From: Muricoccus nepalensis
Lineage (GTDB): Bacteria; Pseudomonadota; Alphaproteobacteria; Acetobacterales; Acetobacteraceae
Direction: 5' to 3'
DNA length: 64,000 nt
Assembly: GCF_006438825.1 (NCBI RefSeq)
Contig: NZ_RCZP01000011.1
Location: 86,798 to 150,797, forward strand
A program made the translations under genes and the position numbers. Within the stretch, counting starts at the first letter, position 1. Every line of letters starts with the position of its first letter. Under the pieces are notes generated by a model. The model saw only the letters and a list, made by a program, of their open reading frames with translations. It was not told the DNA's origin and made no database searches. This document shows positions 41,662 to 50,397 of the stretch, piece after piece.

Positions 41662-41840
41662 GACCCAATCCTTTCAGCCGGCAGCTGCTCCGGCAGGCTG
41701 CTGCACGACTTCCTGTTGATGTGAAGCTGCGACTTCGCCGATCTGTCAGCGTAAGCCTTGAGAACTCTCGACTGGTTCTTGGGCTCGGGGTCACTCAACG
41801 ATCTAACCGAACGGTTAGTGGCAGTGGGTTGCGGCTTCAC
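41658..41840 (-). CDS. Possible short leader ORF coupled to the next gene
   Basis: 60 aa from a GTG at 41840 with AGGAA nine bases upstream. Its stop overlaps the ATG of the downstream gene (ATGA). The peptide is basic and polar (NRSVRSLSDPEPKNQSRVLKAYADRSAKSQLHINRKS). The coupling supports translation, but no homology is known to me. A CTAACCG/CGGTTAG inverted repeat lies inside it. Confidence 0.4.
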   Translation of the reverse strand: MKPQPTATNRSVRSLSDPEPKNQSRVLKAYADRSAKSQLHINRKSCSSLPEQLPAERIGS

Positions 41841-42220
41841 GACGCGGGTTCCTAGTCACTCACCGAGGCGCGATTTCTTGTGAATTCGCTCCTCACTCGG
41901 GCTCCACCAAAGCTGGCCCGAGTTGCTGGATGCACCTTTGTGCGATTTTCGCTTTTCGCACTCCGAATCCATGCTATAACCTCACTCGCTTCGGAATAGT
42001 TCGATTTCGCGCGAAGACTAACGGCGCGAAGGAGTAGCGTACCCCGGAACCTATAGGCAACAGGAGATCACTCACAAGGGCCAATCAGGGCATAGTTGGC
42101 GTGAAGTACTAAATACGCAAACCTGTCTTTATAAAAAGACGCTGGCAAAATAGCCGGTCTGAAGCGTGTGGCCTGAACAAGAAATGTTGTCGCCTCGCTC
42201 ACACAGCATGGGAAAGCGCG
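41841..42220. promoter_or_regulatory. Intergenic region with several inverted repeats before the FIST operon
   Basis: 380 bp without a gene, more AT-rich than most of the window. It contains perfect inverted repeats ACTCGGGC/GCCCGAGT (41895-41923), GTGCGA/TCGCAC (41940-41961), the palindrome TTCGCGCGAA (42006-42015), and GTCTTT/AAAGAC around 42124-42139. Two divergent promoters probably lie here; TATAAC-like -10 sequence near 41975. Exact starts were not assigned. Confidence 0.45.
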
Positions 42221-43450
42221 ATGACTAAAGTTACTAGAGATCATAAGATCTTTGCAACTGCGGCGAAGGGTTCATCCACAGCACTAACGGTAGCCGAATG
42301 CTGCTTGGCACTGGAGATCTGTACTCTGGATACACCGGCTCTACTGCTAGTATTCGCTGGAGGAAAGCATGACCCGCAGATATTATTAGAGACCATCACA
42401 GCAAAATACCCGAGTATACGGATTGTCGGTGCATCGGCGGCGGGAATCATCACCGGGGAAGACAGCGCGTATTCCGGTCTTGAGATCGGAATGGTTGCAT
42501 TTTGCGGTGATAAAGTCGCTCCTGAGGTGTATTTTGCAAATACGCTCGCGTTGGGTGACTTAGAAGGGGGGCGAGAGTTGGGCCGGATGGTGCGTCAGGA
42601 TCATCCGTCTGAAGCCGCCGTATTGCTGTTGTACGATAGCGTTCGGTCGGTGGAGCCACGTCAGCTGCATTTTGCTGGGACCAGCATACAAGGCCTGCAG
42701 TCAGAGTTGGGGCTAAACGCTTCGATCACGGGCGGTGGTGTCTTGACCGACTTGGACCTCACAGGTGGTTGGATGGTGCTCGATGGTGCTGTGCGGCGGC
42801 ATGTGGCTGCGGCGCTGGTTTTTCCGCCCAGTGTGACCACCGAAAGCGTGGTGCTTCATGCTTGTCGTCCGATCAGCGCCTTCATGACGATCACCCAGAT
42901 CGACGGCGCGGAGATCTTCACTCTGGATGGCCGCAGGGCTTTGGATGTCATCGAGGAGCGTTTGGAGGCACCACTCATCAGCGAGGCCGGGCATCCGAAC
43001 CACATCATGACCCTTGGCTTAAAGCTCGGTGGCCAGTGGGAGGATGCTGGGCCCGAGGACTATATCAACAGGCTGATCCTGACAGCCAATCGTGAGACCG
43101 GAAGTGTAACGCTGTTTGAGCCCGACTTCTTCGAGGGGGCCCTCGTGCAGCTCATGCAGAATGATCCTGAAATGATGTTGAACACGCCACGCACTCAGGT
43201 GGAAACCGCAACGTCTCCGAGGTGCGACAGTGTCACACCATTTCTGCGCCTCTACATCGACTGTGCTGGGCGCGCGAGCATCATGAGCGGAACAGAGGTC
43301 AAGGAAGCAGATGTCGTACGAGGAGCGCTTCGGGACGATGTGCCATTCCTCGGCTTCTACTCCGGAGTGGAGATCGCCTCTCTGCAGGGAATCAGCAGAC
43401 CGCTCGATTGGACGGGTGTCCTCATGACATTGCTGGTGAATGCACGATGA
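42221..43450 (+). CDS. FIST-domain sensory protein
   Basis: 409 aa. FIST_N covers about residues 30-205 (TPALLLVFAGGKHDPQILLETITAKYPSIRIVGASAAGIITGE, LLLYDSVRSVEPRQ, LGLNASITGGGVLTDLD) and FIST_C about 215-400 (HACRPISAFMTITQIDGAEIFTLDGRRALDVIEERL; ending GFYSGVEIASLQGISRPLDWTGVLMTLLV). FIST is a ligand-sensing input domain, often linked to kinases, chemotaxis or cyclic nucleotide enzymes. Here it is free-standing and overlaps the next gene (ATGA), which likely carries the partner function. Confidence 0.9.
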   Translation: MTKVTRDHKIFATAAKGSSTALTVAECCLALEICTLDTPALLLVFAGGKHDPQILLETITAKYPSIRIVGASAAGIITGEDSAYSGLEIGMVAFCGDKVAPEVYFANTLALGDLEGGRELGRMVRQDHPSEAAVLLLYDSVRSVEPRQLHFAGTSIQGLQSELGLNASITGGGVLTDLDLTGGWMVLDGAVRRHVAAALVFPPSVTTESVVLHACRPISAFMTITQIDGAEIFTLDGRRALDVIEERLEAPLISEAGHPNHIMTLGLKLGGQWEDAGPEDYINRLILTANRETGSVTLFEPDFFEGALVQLMQNDPEMMLNTPRTQVETATSPRCDSVTPFLRLYIDCAGRASIMSGTEVKEADVVRGALRDDVPFLGFYSGVEIASLQGISRPLDWTGVLMTLLVNAR

Positions 43451-44499
43451 ACACATTCGTTTCCCGGCTGAATTTCGAGAAAGAATTCAACTACTATCGA
43501 CGGCTCTGCAACGAGATGGGCAAAGACTTGCAGCGTGTCCAAGAGGACCGCGAACGTCTGGTGCGCGAAGTTCGCCGCTATCAGCTCCAGAACAGGCTTG
43601 ATCGTGATCTCGCGCATATCACCAGTTCGGCGCAGAGCGTCGCAACGCTCGCGACCCGCATTCTTGATACCGTTGTGGAGCATTCCTTGTGTAAGCGCGC
43701 CCTCATCCTGCGCGAGGAAGAGCCAGGATCAACCCGGTTTTGCGTGCTGGCAGCAGCTGGATTCCGAGACCTGTCTCCCAAGCCCATCATCCACATCGAC
43801 AGTCCCCCCTCCTACGGACACTGTGCCGACGGGCATTGCTTTCCATCCGATGCTCCGGCGCTCTTCAAAGCTTTGAACAAGATCGCTGGTCCCGGCGCTA
43901 TGATCTGGAATTATGATCGTGAGACCGGCTTGGCAGTCCTCATTACGGGTGCCGTAGGGCCGACGGACATGCTGTTCCAGCAGCAGGGCGATGACCTGAC
44001 AAGCACAGCCCTTTACCGCATCATCGACGGCCTAAGCCGCCTGGAAGCCCGCCAATTTACTGGTCGCTCCGTGAAGGACGTCGAGGACCGAGGGCTAAAC
44101 CCGGTACAACTGGTGCATCAAAGCCATCACTCACCAAAGGTCGATGCCGAAACACCAACAATCAAGGAAGCCGAGATCGTCAGCCAACTTGAGCAGGGCG
44201 GGCACATCCGTGAAGTCATCGTGCTGTCGCGCGATGAAAGCGAGTACGCTGTCTTCGTCCTGCCGAGTTGGGGGAGCGGCTTCCGTCAGGTGCGGACCTA
44301 CCGCGGTCTCAGCGTGAAGGTGTACAAGGACTTTCGACGTTTAGGTTCTTACATCCGCACGTCCTGCCAGTACGCCGGAAGCATCACGGTGATGTCGGTA
44401 GAGTCCGCAGAGGCCGAGAGGCTACGCCTGGCTGTGCCTGACACCTTCGCCGGCACCGAAAGTGAAGCGCCCGACAACCGGTCAGACACAGTTCAGTAA
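43447..44499 (+). CDS. Coiled-coil plus GAF-like signalling protein, partner of the FIST protein
   Basis: 350 aa from the ATG at 43447. Residues 1-60 form a coiled coil (FEKEFNYYRRLCNEMGKDLQRVQEDRERLVREVRRYQLQ). Residues about 60-200 resemble a GAF-type fold (SVATLATRILDTVVEHSLCKRALILREEEPGSTRFCVLAAAGF). A C-terminal domain (REVIVLSRDESEYAVFVLPSWGSGFRQVRTYRGLSVKVYKDFRRLGSYIR) has no clear match. There is no kinase, GGDEF or HTH domain, so it is an incomplete signalling protein that probably acts with the FIST product. Confidence 0.75.
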   Translation: MNTFVSRLNFEKEFNYYRRLCNEMGKDLQRVQEDRERLVREVRRYQLQNRLDRDLAHITSSAQSVATLATRILDTVVEHSLCKRALILREEEPGSTRFCVLAAAGFRDLSPKPIIHIDSPPSYGHCADGHCFPSDAPALFKALNKIAGPGAMIWNYDRETGLAVLITGAVGPTDMLFQQQGDDLTSTALYRIIDGLSRLEARQFTGRSVKDVEDRGLNPVQLVHQSHHSPKVDAETPTIKEAEIVSQLEQGGHIREVIVLSRDESEYAVFVLPSWGSGFRQVRTYRGLSVKVYKDFRRLGSYIRTSCQYAGSITVMSVESAEAERLRLAVPDTFAGTESEAPDNRSDTVQ

Positions 44500-44517
44500 G
44501 ACTACGGAGCCTTTACG

Positions 44518-45045
44518 ATGTCCTTCAAAACAGCTCGCGCTCGAACGGCGTGTATTCTCTCGCTGTCCCTGCTTGCCGCTTGTCAGATGAGCAATCCGCA
44601 GGGTTCGCTTGCTCCTGGTGGTCCGTTGGTCCAGAGCACTACCTCGTCGCAGGCTATTCCTGCTGCTGCCGCGGTACTGATTCGGACGGTGGTCGACACC
44701 TACACATTTGCAGCAGATCGTCAGGGCATGGCTGGCGTGATCGCGGCGGTCGACGAGTGCTATCGTAGCGCTGTGGCGCCAAACAAGCGTCCGGCTGACG
44801 TCCGGACCTGCCTGGTTCTCGACATGATGGCCTTCCGCATAGACCAGCAGGTATCCGGTGGCGCTCCGGGGAATGATCGCCAGTTACCCTACTTCCAGCG
44901 CGCCCAGGCCGCTCGGCGCTGGGAACGATATGCACCGCTTGGAAACCTACCACCCGGTGATGAGGCAGCCAGCTTCATGATGAATGGTTCTGAAGTCGCC
45001 CTTATCGAACTCAATCGGCGGCGCGCTGCTCCGAGGGTATTCTGA
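44518..45045 (+). CDS. Lipoprotein of unknown function
   Basis: 175 aa. Signal peptide with lipobox LSLLAAC (Cys at about residue 22). The mature part contains AVLIRTVVDTYTFAADRQGMAGVIAAVDECYRSAV and KRPADVRTCLVLDMMAFRID, giving two further cysteines that could pair. Stop overlaps the next start (TGATG). It follows the FIST/GAF pair by 18 bp and is probably in the same operon. Confidence 0.75.
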   Translation: MSFKTARARTACILSLSLLAACQMSNPQGSLAPGGPLVQSTTSSQAIPAAAAVLIRTVVDTYTFAADRQGMAGVIAAVDECYRSAVAPNKRPADVRTCLVLDMMAFRIDQQVSGGAPGNDRQLPYFQRAQAARRWERYAPLGNLPPGDEAASFMMNGSEVALIELNRRRAAPRVF

Positions 45046-45443
45046 TGCGTCTTCCTGGCAGGGTGCTGCTGACGTTTGCTATGCTTGCTGCAATAACCTC
45101 CGTCGCTGCTGCTCAGCAGCCTATCGGAAAGCCAATCCCCGATGCTGTGAACGCTCGTGGTCTGCGTTGCTGGGGCATCAGGGGCGGTGGAGCGGCGCAG
45201 ACGTTCGTTTTTCAGGAGCCCTCTACGTCAGCCTCTCGCATCGGCCGCGTCACGTCTTGGGTCGCCGTAACAGGCAGTTCCCAGAACGGCTTTCTCCCCA
45301 TCGAAACACCTGCAGGGCCCCGTGGATGGGTCATGGAAGAACTTGTAGAGCGTGACACATGGGCGAAGATGAAATGCGTCGCCCAGCGTCAACCAAACGG
45401 ACGAGTCTACTTTATCTATGGCGGCACACCGCCGGCTAGGTAG
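45045..45443 (+). CDS. Exported protein with SH3-like fold
   Basis: 132 aa. Signal peptide LLTFAMLAAITSVAAAQ. The rest reads as a bacterial SH3-like domain: LRCWGIRGGGAAQTFVFQEPSTSASRIGRVTSWVAVTG, then GFLPIETPAGPRGWVMEELVERDTW. These domains often bind peptidoglycan or protein ligands. Coupled to the lipoprotein gene upstream. Confidence 0.75.
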   Translation: MRLPGRVLLTFAMLAAITSVAAAQQPIGKPIPDAVNARGLRCWGIRGGGAAQTFVFQEPSTSASRIGRVTSWVAVTGSSQNGFLPIETPAGPRGWVMEELVERDTWAKMKCVAQRQPNGRVYFIYGGTPPAR

Positions 45444-45490
45444 TGGCAGTGACCAGTGTTCGCTGCTGCAACCCGACCGCCGGTTTGCGA

Positions 45491-45979
45491 TCAATGGATG
45501 TCTGCGTCGTCAGGCCTTCCCTGCTCCAGAGACCGGACGTGGTTTCGGAAGAATTCCTCGAACGTGGCGTGCAAGGCTTGGGCCTTGCTCAGGTTCTCCG
45601 ACTTCTGCCCGTAGAACGTGGCTCGGCCCTGCTTCTGCTTCAGATCATCGTGGTACTCGACAGTATGCTGCCATACGCGCCGAAGCGGTGCCATGATCTC
45701 CCGCATTTGAGGATCTAATGCTGCATCATGGGCATCTATTTTCCGGAAGCCCTCACAAGCCGTGAACAGAGCCGATAGCCAGAGTGGCAGGAAGGTTTCT
45801 AGACGGTTCAGGTGCGTTTCCCGCTCGTCGCCGAAAGATGCTTCCGATGCCCTGCGCGCCTCTTCCACCATCTCGTGTAAGCGGCGTGCGGCTGCAAAGT
45901 AGTTCCGGTAAAGCGCCAAGATCGGATCGTTGTCGGTGTCCGGATCCTCATTTGCTGTGCGCCTGCGCTGTCTAGCCAC
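45491..45979 (-). CDS. Hypothetical cytoplasmic helical protein
   Basis: 162 aa, ATG at 45979. No signal peptide; helical (YRNYFAAARRLHEMVEEARRASEASFG, FLPLWLSALFTACEGFRKI, PLRRVWQHTVEYHDDLKQKQGRATFYG). A basic N-terminus MARQRRRTANEDPD precedes it. No family is recognised. It is convergent with the preceding operon. Confidence 0.65.
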   Translation of the reverse strand: MARQRRRTANEDPDTDNDPILALYRNYFAAARRLHEMVEEARRASEASFGDERETHLNRLETFLPLWLSALFTACEGFRKIDAHDAALDPQMREIMAPLRRVWQHTVEYHDDLKQKQGRATFYGQKSENLSKAQALHATFEEFFRNHVRSLEQGRPDDADIH

Positions 45980-46295
45980 CTATCACTCTCCCAAGGTTCC
46001 AATGGGTTGGCTTCTCCCTAGAACAACAGACAGGTGCCATGCCAGCCTTCAAGCAGGAAACATACTTGTCAGACGGCAAGCTGGCCCGGACCGCTGGGGT
46101 GCAAGCCGAAGCTTATCGGTGTCTTTGAAATGGCCCTGGACCGAAGTGGCAACCGTGGCAGGCGGTCAGGCAAGGCTGGCGCCGGGCTTAAGTGCCGGCT
46201 AGGCAAGGTAGAGAGCCCAGCCGCGGCCGGGCTGGTAGGGAGTGAAAAGTTTGCGGGCACAGAGCATGTCGGGCGTTCGGCCACCCTGTTCCACC
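45980..46295. other. Gap without recognised gene
   Basis: 316 bp. No supported ORF, repeat or RNA was seen. In-frame starts for the next gene at 46242 (GTG) and 46266 (ATG) fall here and would add 18 or 10 residues ahead of its signal peptide. Confidence 0.35.
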
Positions 46296-47123
46296 ATGAG
46301 GGCCAGGGCCGCCCTGCTGTTGCTGTCGCTGCTGGTCCTGTCAGGCTGCGGCAACAAGGTGGACGGCGCGACCGACGACCAGCTCACGGCCCTGTTCGCG
46401 GACCGGACACCGATGTCTCGCACCGAGATGGAGGAGCCTCGCATCACCCGCCGGACCCTGGACTGTGTGCGCCTCATCGGCGGGCTGGACAACGCGGTCT
46501 ACAAGGATGCCCCGGCCGAGATGATGGGCGCCCTGCGTACCGACTGCCGTCGCGGCCTGCAGGAGCGGCTAAGCGACGCCGCTCGCAATCCTATGGGAAT
46601 CGCACTGGCCGATCTGGAATCCTCCAAGGCCGGCGAGCGGGTTACCGCCTTGCACGGGCGGCTGGAGCAGGTCTACCGGGCGGCAGCTGAGACGCGGCTT
46701 GCGGCTCAGCGTGCGGAGCATGAGCGCCAAGCGCGGGAGGCGAGCGAGAAGAGGGCTCGTGATTTCGAGGAGCGCCGGCAGGCCGTCCAGCAGAACCTGG
46801 AACAGGTTGATGGCGTGATGGGGGAGATCGCTCCCGCCTGCGCCGAGAACGGAGCAGCCAGGGAGCAGGCCGTCGCTGCCAGTGCTCGGAACCGCTACCG
46901 CTGGTCACTCCCGTACCCCTGCGGTGAGGCGAACCTCCGCAGCATCCGGACGCAGACCGATCGGGTCCGCACGGAGCTGGGTCGGATAGCACCCGATGCC
47001 GCGACGCGGCCGGGGGCTCTCTTTGCGCTGCCGCCGCTCTACGGCAACGATCCGAAGGAGCTGCAGGGTCGGCTGGCACAGATCAAGGCGCAGACCGCGG
47101 AAATGCGTGCTGCAGCCCCGTAG
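46296..47123 (+). CDS. Lipoprotein with central coiled coil
   Basis: 275 aa from the ATG at 46296, chosen because the signal peptide and lipobox (LLLLSLLVLSGC) start there. The mature part begins with a helical domain (RRTLDCVRLIGGLDNAVYKDAPAEMMGALRTDC), followed by a coiled coil (RVTALHGRLEQVYRAAAETRLAAQRAEHERQAREASEKRARDFEERRQAVQQNLEQVDG) and a C-terminal domain with two cysteines. Possibly a periplasmic scaffold; no family assigned. Next gene 26 bp downstream. Confidence 0.7.
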   Translation: MRARAALLLLSLLVLSGCGNKVDGATDDQLTALFADRTPMSRTEMEEPRITRRTLDCVRLIGGLDNAVYKDAPAEMMGALRTDCRRGLQERLSDAARNPMGIALADLESSKAGERVTALHGRLEQVYRAAAETRLAAQRAEHERQAREASEKRARDFEERRQAVQQNLEQVDGVMGEIAPACAENGAAREQAVAASARNRYRWSLPYPCGEANLRSIRTQTDRVRTELGRIAPDAATRPGALFALPPLYGNDPKELQGRLAQIKAQTAEMRAAAP

Positions 47124-47149
47124 CCGGTCTTCCCCAGACCGCCAGCACG

Positions 47150-47893
47150 GTGAAGAATCGGATGGCCCGGGTAACCCGGCGGTGCATCGCGGGTTCGGTG
47201 CTCGCCGGCACGGTGCTGGCCGGCGGGTCCTGGCTATGGGGCCCCGAGCGGCTGGCCGGCACGCTGGTGGCGGGGCTGGGCGACACCACCGCCGAAGTCG
47301 GCGCGCGCTCGAGCTACCCGCTGAACACGGCCATCCTCCAAGACAACGACATGTCCGCCGCGGACCGGCCGGTGCTCTTCCGCTACGCCGGACCTGGCGG
47401 CTTCGAGCTGCCGCCGACGCGCGCCGTGGCGCTCAACTCCACGGCGACCGTGGTGACGGGCATCCAGATGGCGCCACAGCTCGAATACCTCGGTCCCGAC
47501 GGCGTACTGGCCCTGGCGCGGGACATAGAGCGGCGGCTGCTCGCGGCGGGATGGACGCGCGATCCCGCGGCACCGAACCTCACCGCGTGGGACGACCTCC
47601 CCCGCGCCATGGCCGATCCGGCCGAGCCCGAGCGGATGTCTTGGCATATCGCGATCTTCCGGTACGGCGGCATGGAGGTGCTCTTTCGGCTGAGCCGCCG
47701 GCACGGCAGATGGCCTGGCCCGCCGAACGGCGCCTTCCTGCTCAACCTCCTGTGGAACGACGAGCCGCTGGACCAGGACGCGAGTGCCGTCATGTACCGG
47801 CTGCGCCTCGAGGACGGGGTTTCCAGAGAACTGTGGCGCCCGGTCGATGCCGCCGCCTACTCGGCCCGGGTCAGGGCCCTGCTGCCACGCTGA
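47150..47893 (+). CDS. Exported or anchored hypothetical protein
   Basis: 247 aa from a GTG at 47150 (an ATG four codons on is possible). N-terminal hydrophobic segment GSVLAGTVLAGGSWLWG, then a mixed domain (VALNSTATVVTGIQMAPQLEYLG, LARDIERRLLAAGWTRDPAAPNLTAWDDL, WHIAIFRYGGMEVLFRLSR). No family is recognised. It is co-oriented with the lipoprotein gene upstream. Confidence 0.65.
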   Translation: MKNRMARVTRRCIAGSVLAGTVLAGGSWLWGPERLAGTLVAGLGDTTAEVGARSSYPLNTAILQDNDMSAADRPVLFRYAGPGGFELPPTRAVALNSTATVVTGIQMAPQLEYLGPDGVLALARDIERRLLAAGWTRDPAAPNLTAWDDLPRAMADPAEPERMSWHIAIFRYGGMEVLFRLSRRHGRWPGPPNGAFLLNLLWNDEPLDQDASAVMYRLRLEDGVSRELWRPVDAAAYSARVRALLPR

Positions 47894-47991
47894 AACCACC
47901 GACTGCGGGAGATCTGGATGAGGTAGGGCCCTGCCGGATAGCGGCTGCACCCGAGGAGCGTGCCCGTTGCCCGCTTCCCGGCGGCGGTGCG

Positions 47992-48810
47992 TCACCGGCT
48001 CTCCTCCCGCCTCGCGGTCGCCGATCCAGGCCAGGGCAGGACGACAGGCTGCCGGGTGCCGCCCGCCTGAACGAAGCCGCTGACCGCCACGGGCGGGCGC
48101 TCGCGTCCCATCCCGTAGGTCGCCGGGTCGTACTCCCACCGTACGTCGCCCGAGATCTCCTGACCCCCGACGCGGTACGGCGCTTCGCGGGCGTAGCGGG
48201 CGCCGAAAGGCGAGCCGTCCTCGTTCAGCGCAACGATCCAGGGCAGCTTTCCCACGACCGGAGATGCCAGGGGCATGTCCAGCGGGGACGCGAAGGGCAA
48301 GGTCAGCCACACCTGGTGGATATCCGGCCTGGGACGGACGCCCGTGCGTTCGGGCAAGGTCCAACCCCGCCACGACGGCGTACCCGACAGCTCGCAGTCC
48401 CACAGCCGCCCCGTCGCCGTCAGCTCGACTTCCCCCTCTACGCAGGCCCAGCCGTCGATCTCGCGAGCCTCGGCCAGCGACACGATCCACGCGCCCTCTG
48501 ACACCCGCCGGAGAGTGGTCGCACGAACGCCGAGGATCTCCGCGGGAAGAGGCAGGCGCGCGGCGGCAACGTGGCGGTGGGAGGGATCCTCCCACACGAT
48601 CTCCGTTCTCGCTGGGAACGGGATGCCGTCGAGCACCTGTGGCCGCTCTAGGACCGTGGTGATGCGGGCTGTCTCTCTGCGCTGCTGCCAGCGCGACAGC
48701 GGCGTCCCTGGTTTGAACGCTTCATCGATAATGATGATACAGGCGAGCAGCACCACGACAGCGATGGCCACGATCCAGACCAGGATGCGCGCGAGGAGAG
48801 GCCAGCTCAC
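47992..48810 (-). CDS. Membrane-anchored hypothetical protein
   Basis: 272 aa. One N-terminal span (ILVWIVAIAVVVLLACIIIIDEAF) and a large beta-rich exported domain (VLDGIPFPARTEIVWED, EIDGWACVEGEVELTATGRLWDCELSGTPSWRGWTLP). The two cysteines (WACVE, WDCEL) could form a disulphide. No family recognised; convergent with the preceding gene. Confidence 0.68.
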   Translation of the reverse strand: MSWPLLARILVWIVAIAVVVLLACIIIIDEAFKPGTPLSRWQQRRETARITTVLERPQVLDGIPFPARTEIVWEDPSHRHVAAARLPLPAEILGVRATTLRRVSEGAWIVSLAEAREIDGWACVEGEVELTATGRLWDCELSGTPSWRGWTLPERTGVRPRPDIHQVWLTLPFASPLDMPLASPVVGKLPWIVALNEDGSPFGARYAREAPYRVGGQEISGDVRWEYDPATYGMGRERPPVAVSGFVQAGGTRQPVVLPWPGSATARREESR

Positions 48811-49117
48811 GGGGTCGATCCCGTATGGCGACGGCCAGGCCGGACGAGGCAGCGGTGCTGCCGTCCCCGCCCTGATTTCCGCCGTGGCATCATCGCCCGT
48901 CCTGCCTCCATGGTTCAGAGAGGCTCACGCGGAAAGGTTCCCACAGCTAGCCTTTTCAGCGTCTGCCTGTGGACTGGGTGAGGAACAATGCCCGCGAAGA
49001 GTCGGGAGTAGCGCTGGCCTCCCTGGCTAAGGCTAGCGCCAGGTGGGATCGGGTCCGGAGGCAGCCCTCCCGGCCGAAACCGGTGCCGGGCCGGTCCGAG
49101 CGACGAACCGCTATGGG
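48811..49117. repeat. Gap with a fifth REP-like repeat copy
   Basis: 307 bp. Around 49021-49064 it carries GGCTAGCGCCAGGTGGGATCGG and GGAGGCAG, matching the core of the 7.5-10.7 kb repeats. No gene was recognised in the rest. Confidence 0.45.
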
Positions 49118-49483
49118 TCACCCAGGATCTTCGGAGGGATGCCTCCACTGGAGGCCCGCCAGCAGGTGGCCGAAGCTGTCCGTCAGGCAGTGATATTCCG
49201 CCATCGTGATCGGCTGCCCTTCGGCCCGGTCCGCGATGGAACAGCTGTCAGGAAACAGTGTCGGGCCGCGCTGCGCGCCGACCGTGCACAAGAAGTACTT
49301 CGCGCTGCTGATCTGGCTCGCGATGGAGAGCGGCTGGTCTGGGTGACCCCAGTCGCGCATGGCCCGGCAGATTTCCCGCAGGTCGCCGTACTCACCCTCC
49401 CGTCGCAGTAGGCCATGGAACAGTGCGACGTCCCAAAAGCCATCGAGCGCGTCCGCAGCAGGGCATCCGATGCCACGTCTCAA
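49118..49483 (-). CDS. Possible hypothetical protein
   Basis: 121 aa with a TTG start at 49483, or a shorter start inside. The composition is protein-like (DALDGFWDVALFHGLLRREGEYGDLREICRAMRDWGHPDQPLS, TMAEYHCLTDSFGHLLAG), unlike the competing frame. No family, no signal peptide, no clear ribosome-binding site. Kept as a candidate. Confidence 0.4.
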   Translation of the reverse strand: MRRGIGCPAADALDGFWDVALFHGLLRREGEYGDLREICRAMRDWGHPDQPLSIASQISSAKYFLCTVGAQRGPTLFPDSCSIADRAEGQPITMAEYHCLTDSFGHLLAGLQWRHPSEDPG

Positions 49484-49515
49484 CGGTTATGCGTCGGAGT
49501 ACGAAGGAGGCGGCC

Positions 49516-49821
49516 ATGCCCAAGGTGATTACGGGGCTTTTCAATACGCGTCGGGAGGCGGAAATGACCGTGGAGCACCTGGTGCAGGACCACGGCCTCG
49601 ATCGGAACCGTGTCCAAGCCATGGCAGAGGGGGAAGAGAACTCGTCCGGTAGCGTAGTGTCCGGCGCGGACGCCGCCGATGCAGCAGAGGGCGAGCAGCC
49701 GGACGGAGCGCGGCATGGCCGGATCATGGTACGGGCCGAAGTTGACGACGACCTGCTGGAGGCGGCCATGGCCAGCTTTCGCGAGTGCAACGTGACCGAG
49801 TTGAGGACGGAGCAGAACTGA
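49516..49821 (+). CDS. Small stress-type protein (general stress protein 17M-like)
   Basis: 101 aa, ATG at 49516 with AAGGAGG upstream. N-terminal ferredoxin-like pattern PKVITGLFNTRREAEMTVEHLVQDHGLDRNRVQAMAEG, an acidic Ala/Asp-rich loop, and GRIMVRAEVDDDLLEAAMASFRECNVTELR. Similar proteins occur in alphaproteobacterial stress clusters. Stop overlaps the thioesterase start (TGATG). Confidence 0.72.
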   Translation: MPKVITGLFNTRREAEMTVEHLVQDHGLDRNRVQAMAEGEENSSGSVVSGADAADAAEGEQPDGARHGRIMVRAEVDDDLLEAAMASFRECNVTELRTEQN

Positions 49822-50201
49822 TGGATGCGCCGGAAACAGCGGACAGGCTGCCTGAGGTCGAGGGCGGCCCGCATCTGCGAACTGTTGCGATGCCGCGGGA
49901 TGCCAATGCGAGCGGCGACATCTTTGGCGGCTGGACGCTGTCGCAGATGGACCTAGCCGGCGGTACCTTCGCCGCCGAGCACGCCGGGGGCCGCGTCGTC
50001 ACTGTTGCTATCGAAGCGATGCGCTTTCTACGCCCGATCGCGGTTGGCGACGAGGTGAGCTGCTATTGCTCGCTGGAGAAAACCGGCGAAACATCGATCA
50101 CGGTCAAGGTCGAGACATGGGCTCGAGGCCGCGGACGCGGCAAGCCGCCAGAGAAGGTAACGGAAGGCGTTTTCACATTCGTTGCTGTCAAGAAGGACTG
50201 A
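49821..50201 (+). CDS. yciA: Acyl-CoA thioesterase, YciA family (hot-dog fold)
   Basis: 126 aa. The hot-dog core is complete: LRTVAMPRDANASGDIFGGWTLSQMDLAGGTFAAEHAGGRVVTVAIEAMRFLRPIAVGDEVSCYC. The catalytic Asp/Asn region (MPRDANASGDIFGGW) is intact. It hydrolyses acyl-CoA thioesters. Co-transcribed with the stress gene upstream. Confidence 0.93.
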   Translation: MDAPETADRLPEVEGGPHLRTVAMPRDANASGDIFGGWTLSQMDLAGGTFAAEHAGGRVVTVAIEAMRFLRPIAVGDEVSCYCSLEKTGETSITVKVETWARGRGRGKPPEKVTEGVFTFVAVKKD

Positions 50202-50367
50202 GAGCGATAGGAAGCAGTTGCAGGTAGTACCTTCCTAACTGGCATGAACTATTGGCCAAAATCTGGTGGGGAAGCAAACAGGCTAAAGTCGCGTTTGGCG
50301 GCGGGCCAAATCCGGCGTGAAAGCCTTGCCCTCGGACGTCGGGCGGCCAGCAACCCTGCCCTGGGGA

Positions 50368-50384
50368 CGGGGTGTACCACCCCG
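50368..50384. terminator. GC-rich inverted repeat between convergent genes
   Basis: CGGGGTG TAC CACCCCG lies between yciA and the convergent YciE-like gene. There is no U-tract, so termination is only suggested. Confidence 0.4.
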
Positions 50385-50397
50385 CCCGGGCTGCCCT

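Noticed and set aside
42028..42038. GGCGCGAAGG-like sequence resembling the leader 11-mer in the FIST upstream region
   Set aside because: Only about eight bases match, the orientation does not point to a gene at the right distance, and no paired arms at a start codon were found.
46034..46690. A 218-codon plus-strand frame before and across the lipoprotein gene
   Set aside because: It overlaps the lipoprotein gene out of frame; the lipoprotein frame has a signal peptide and lipobox, this one has none.
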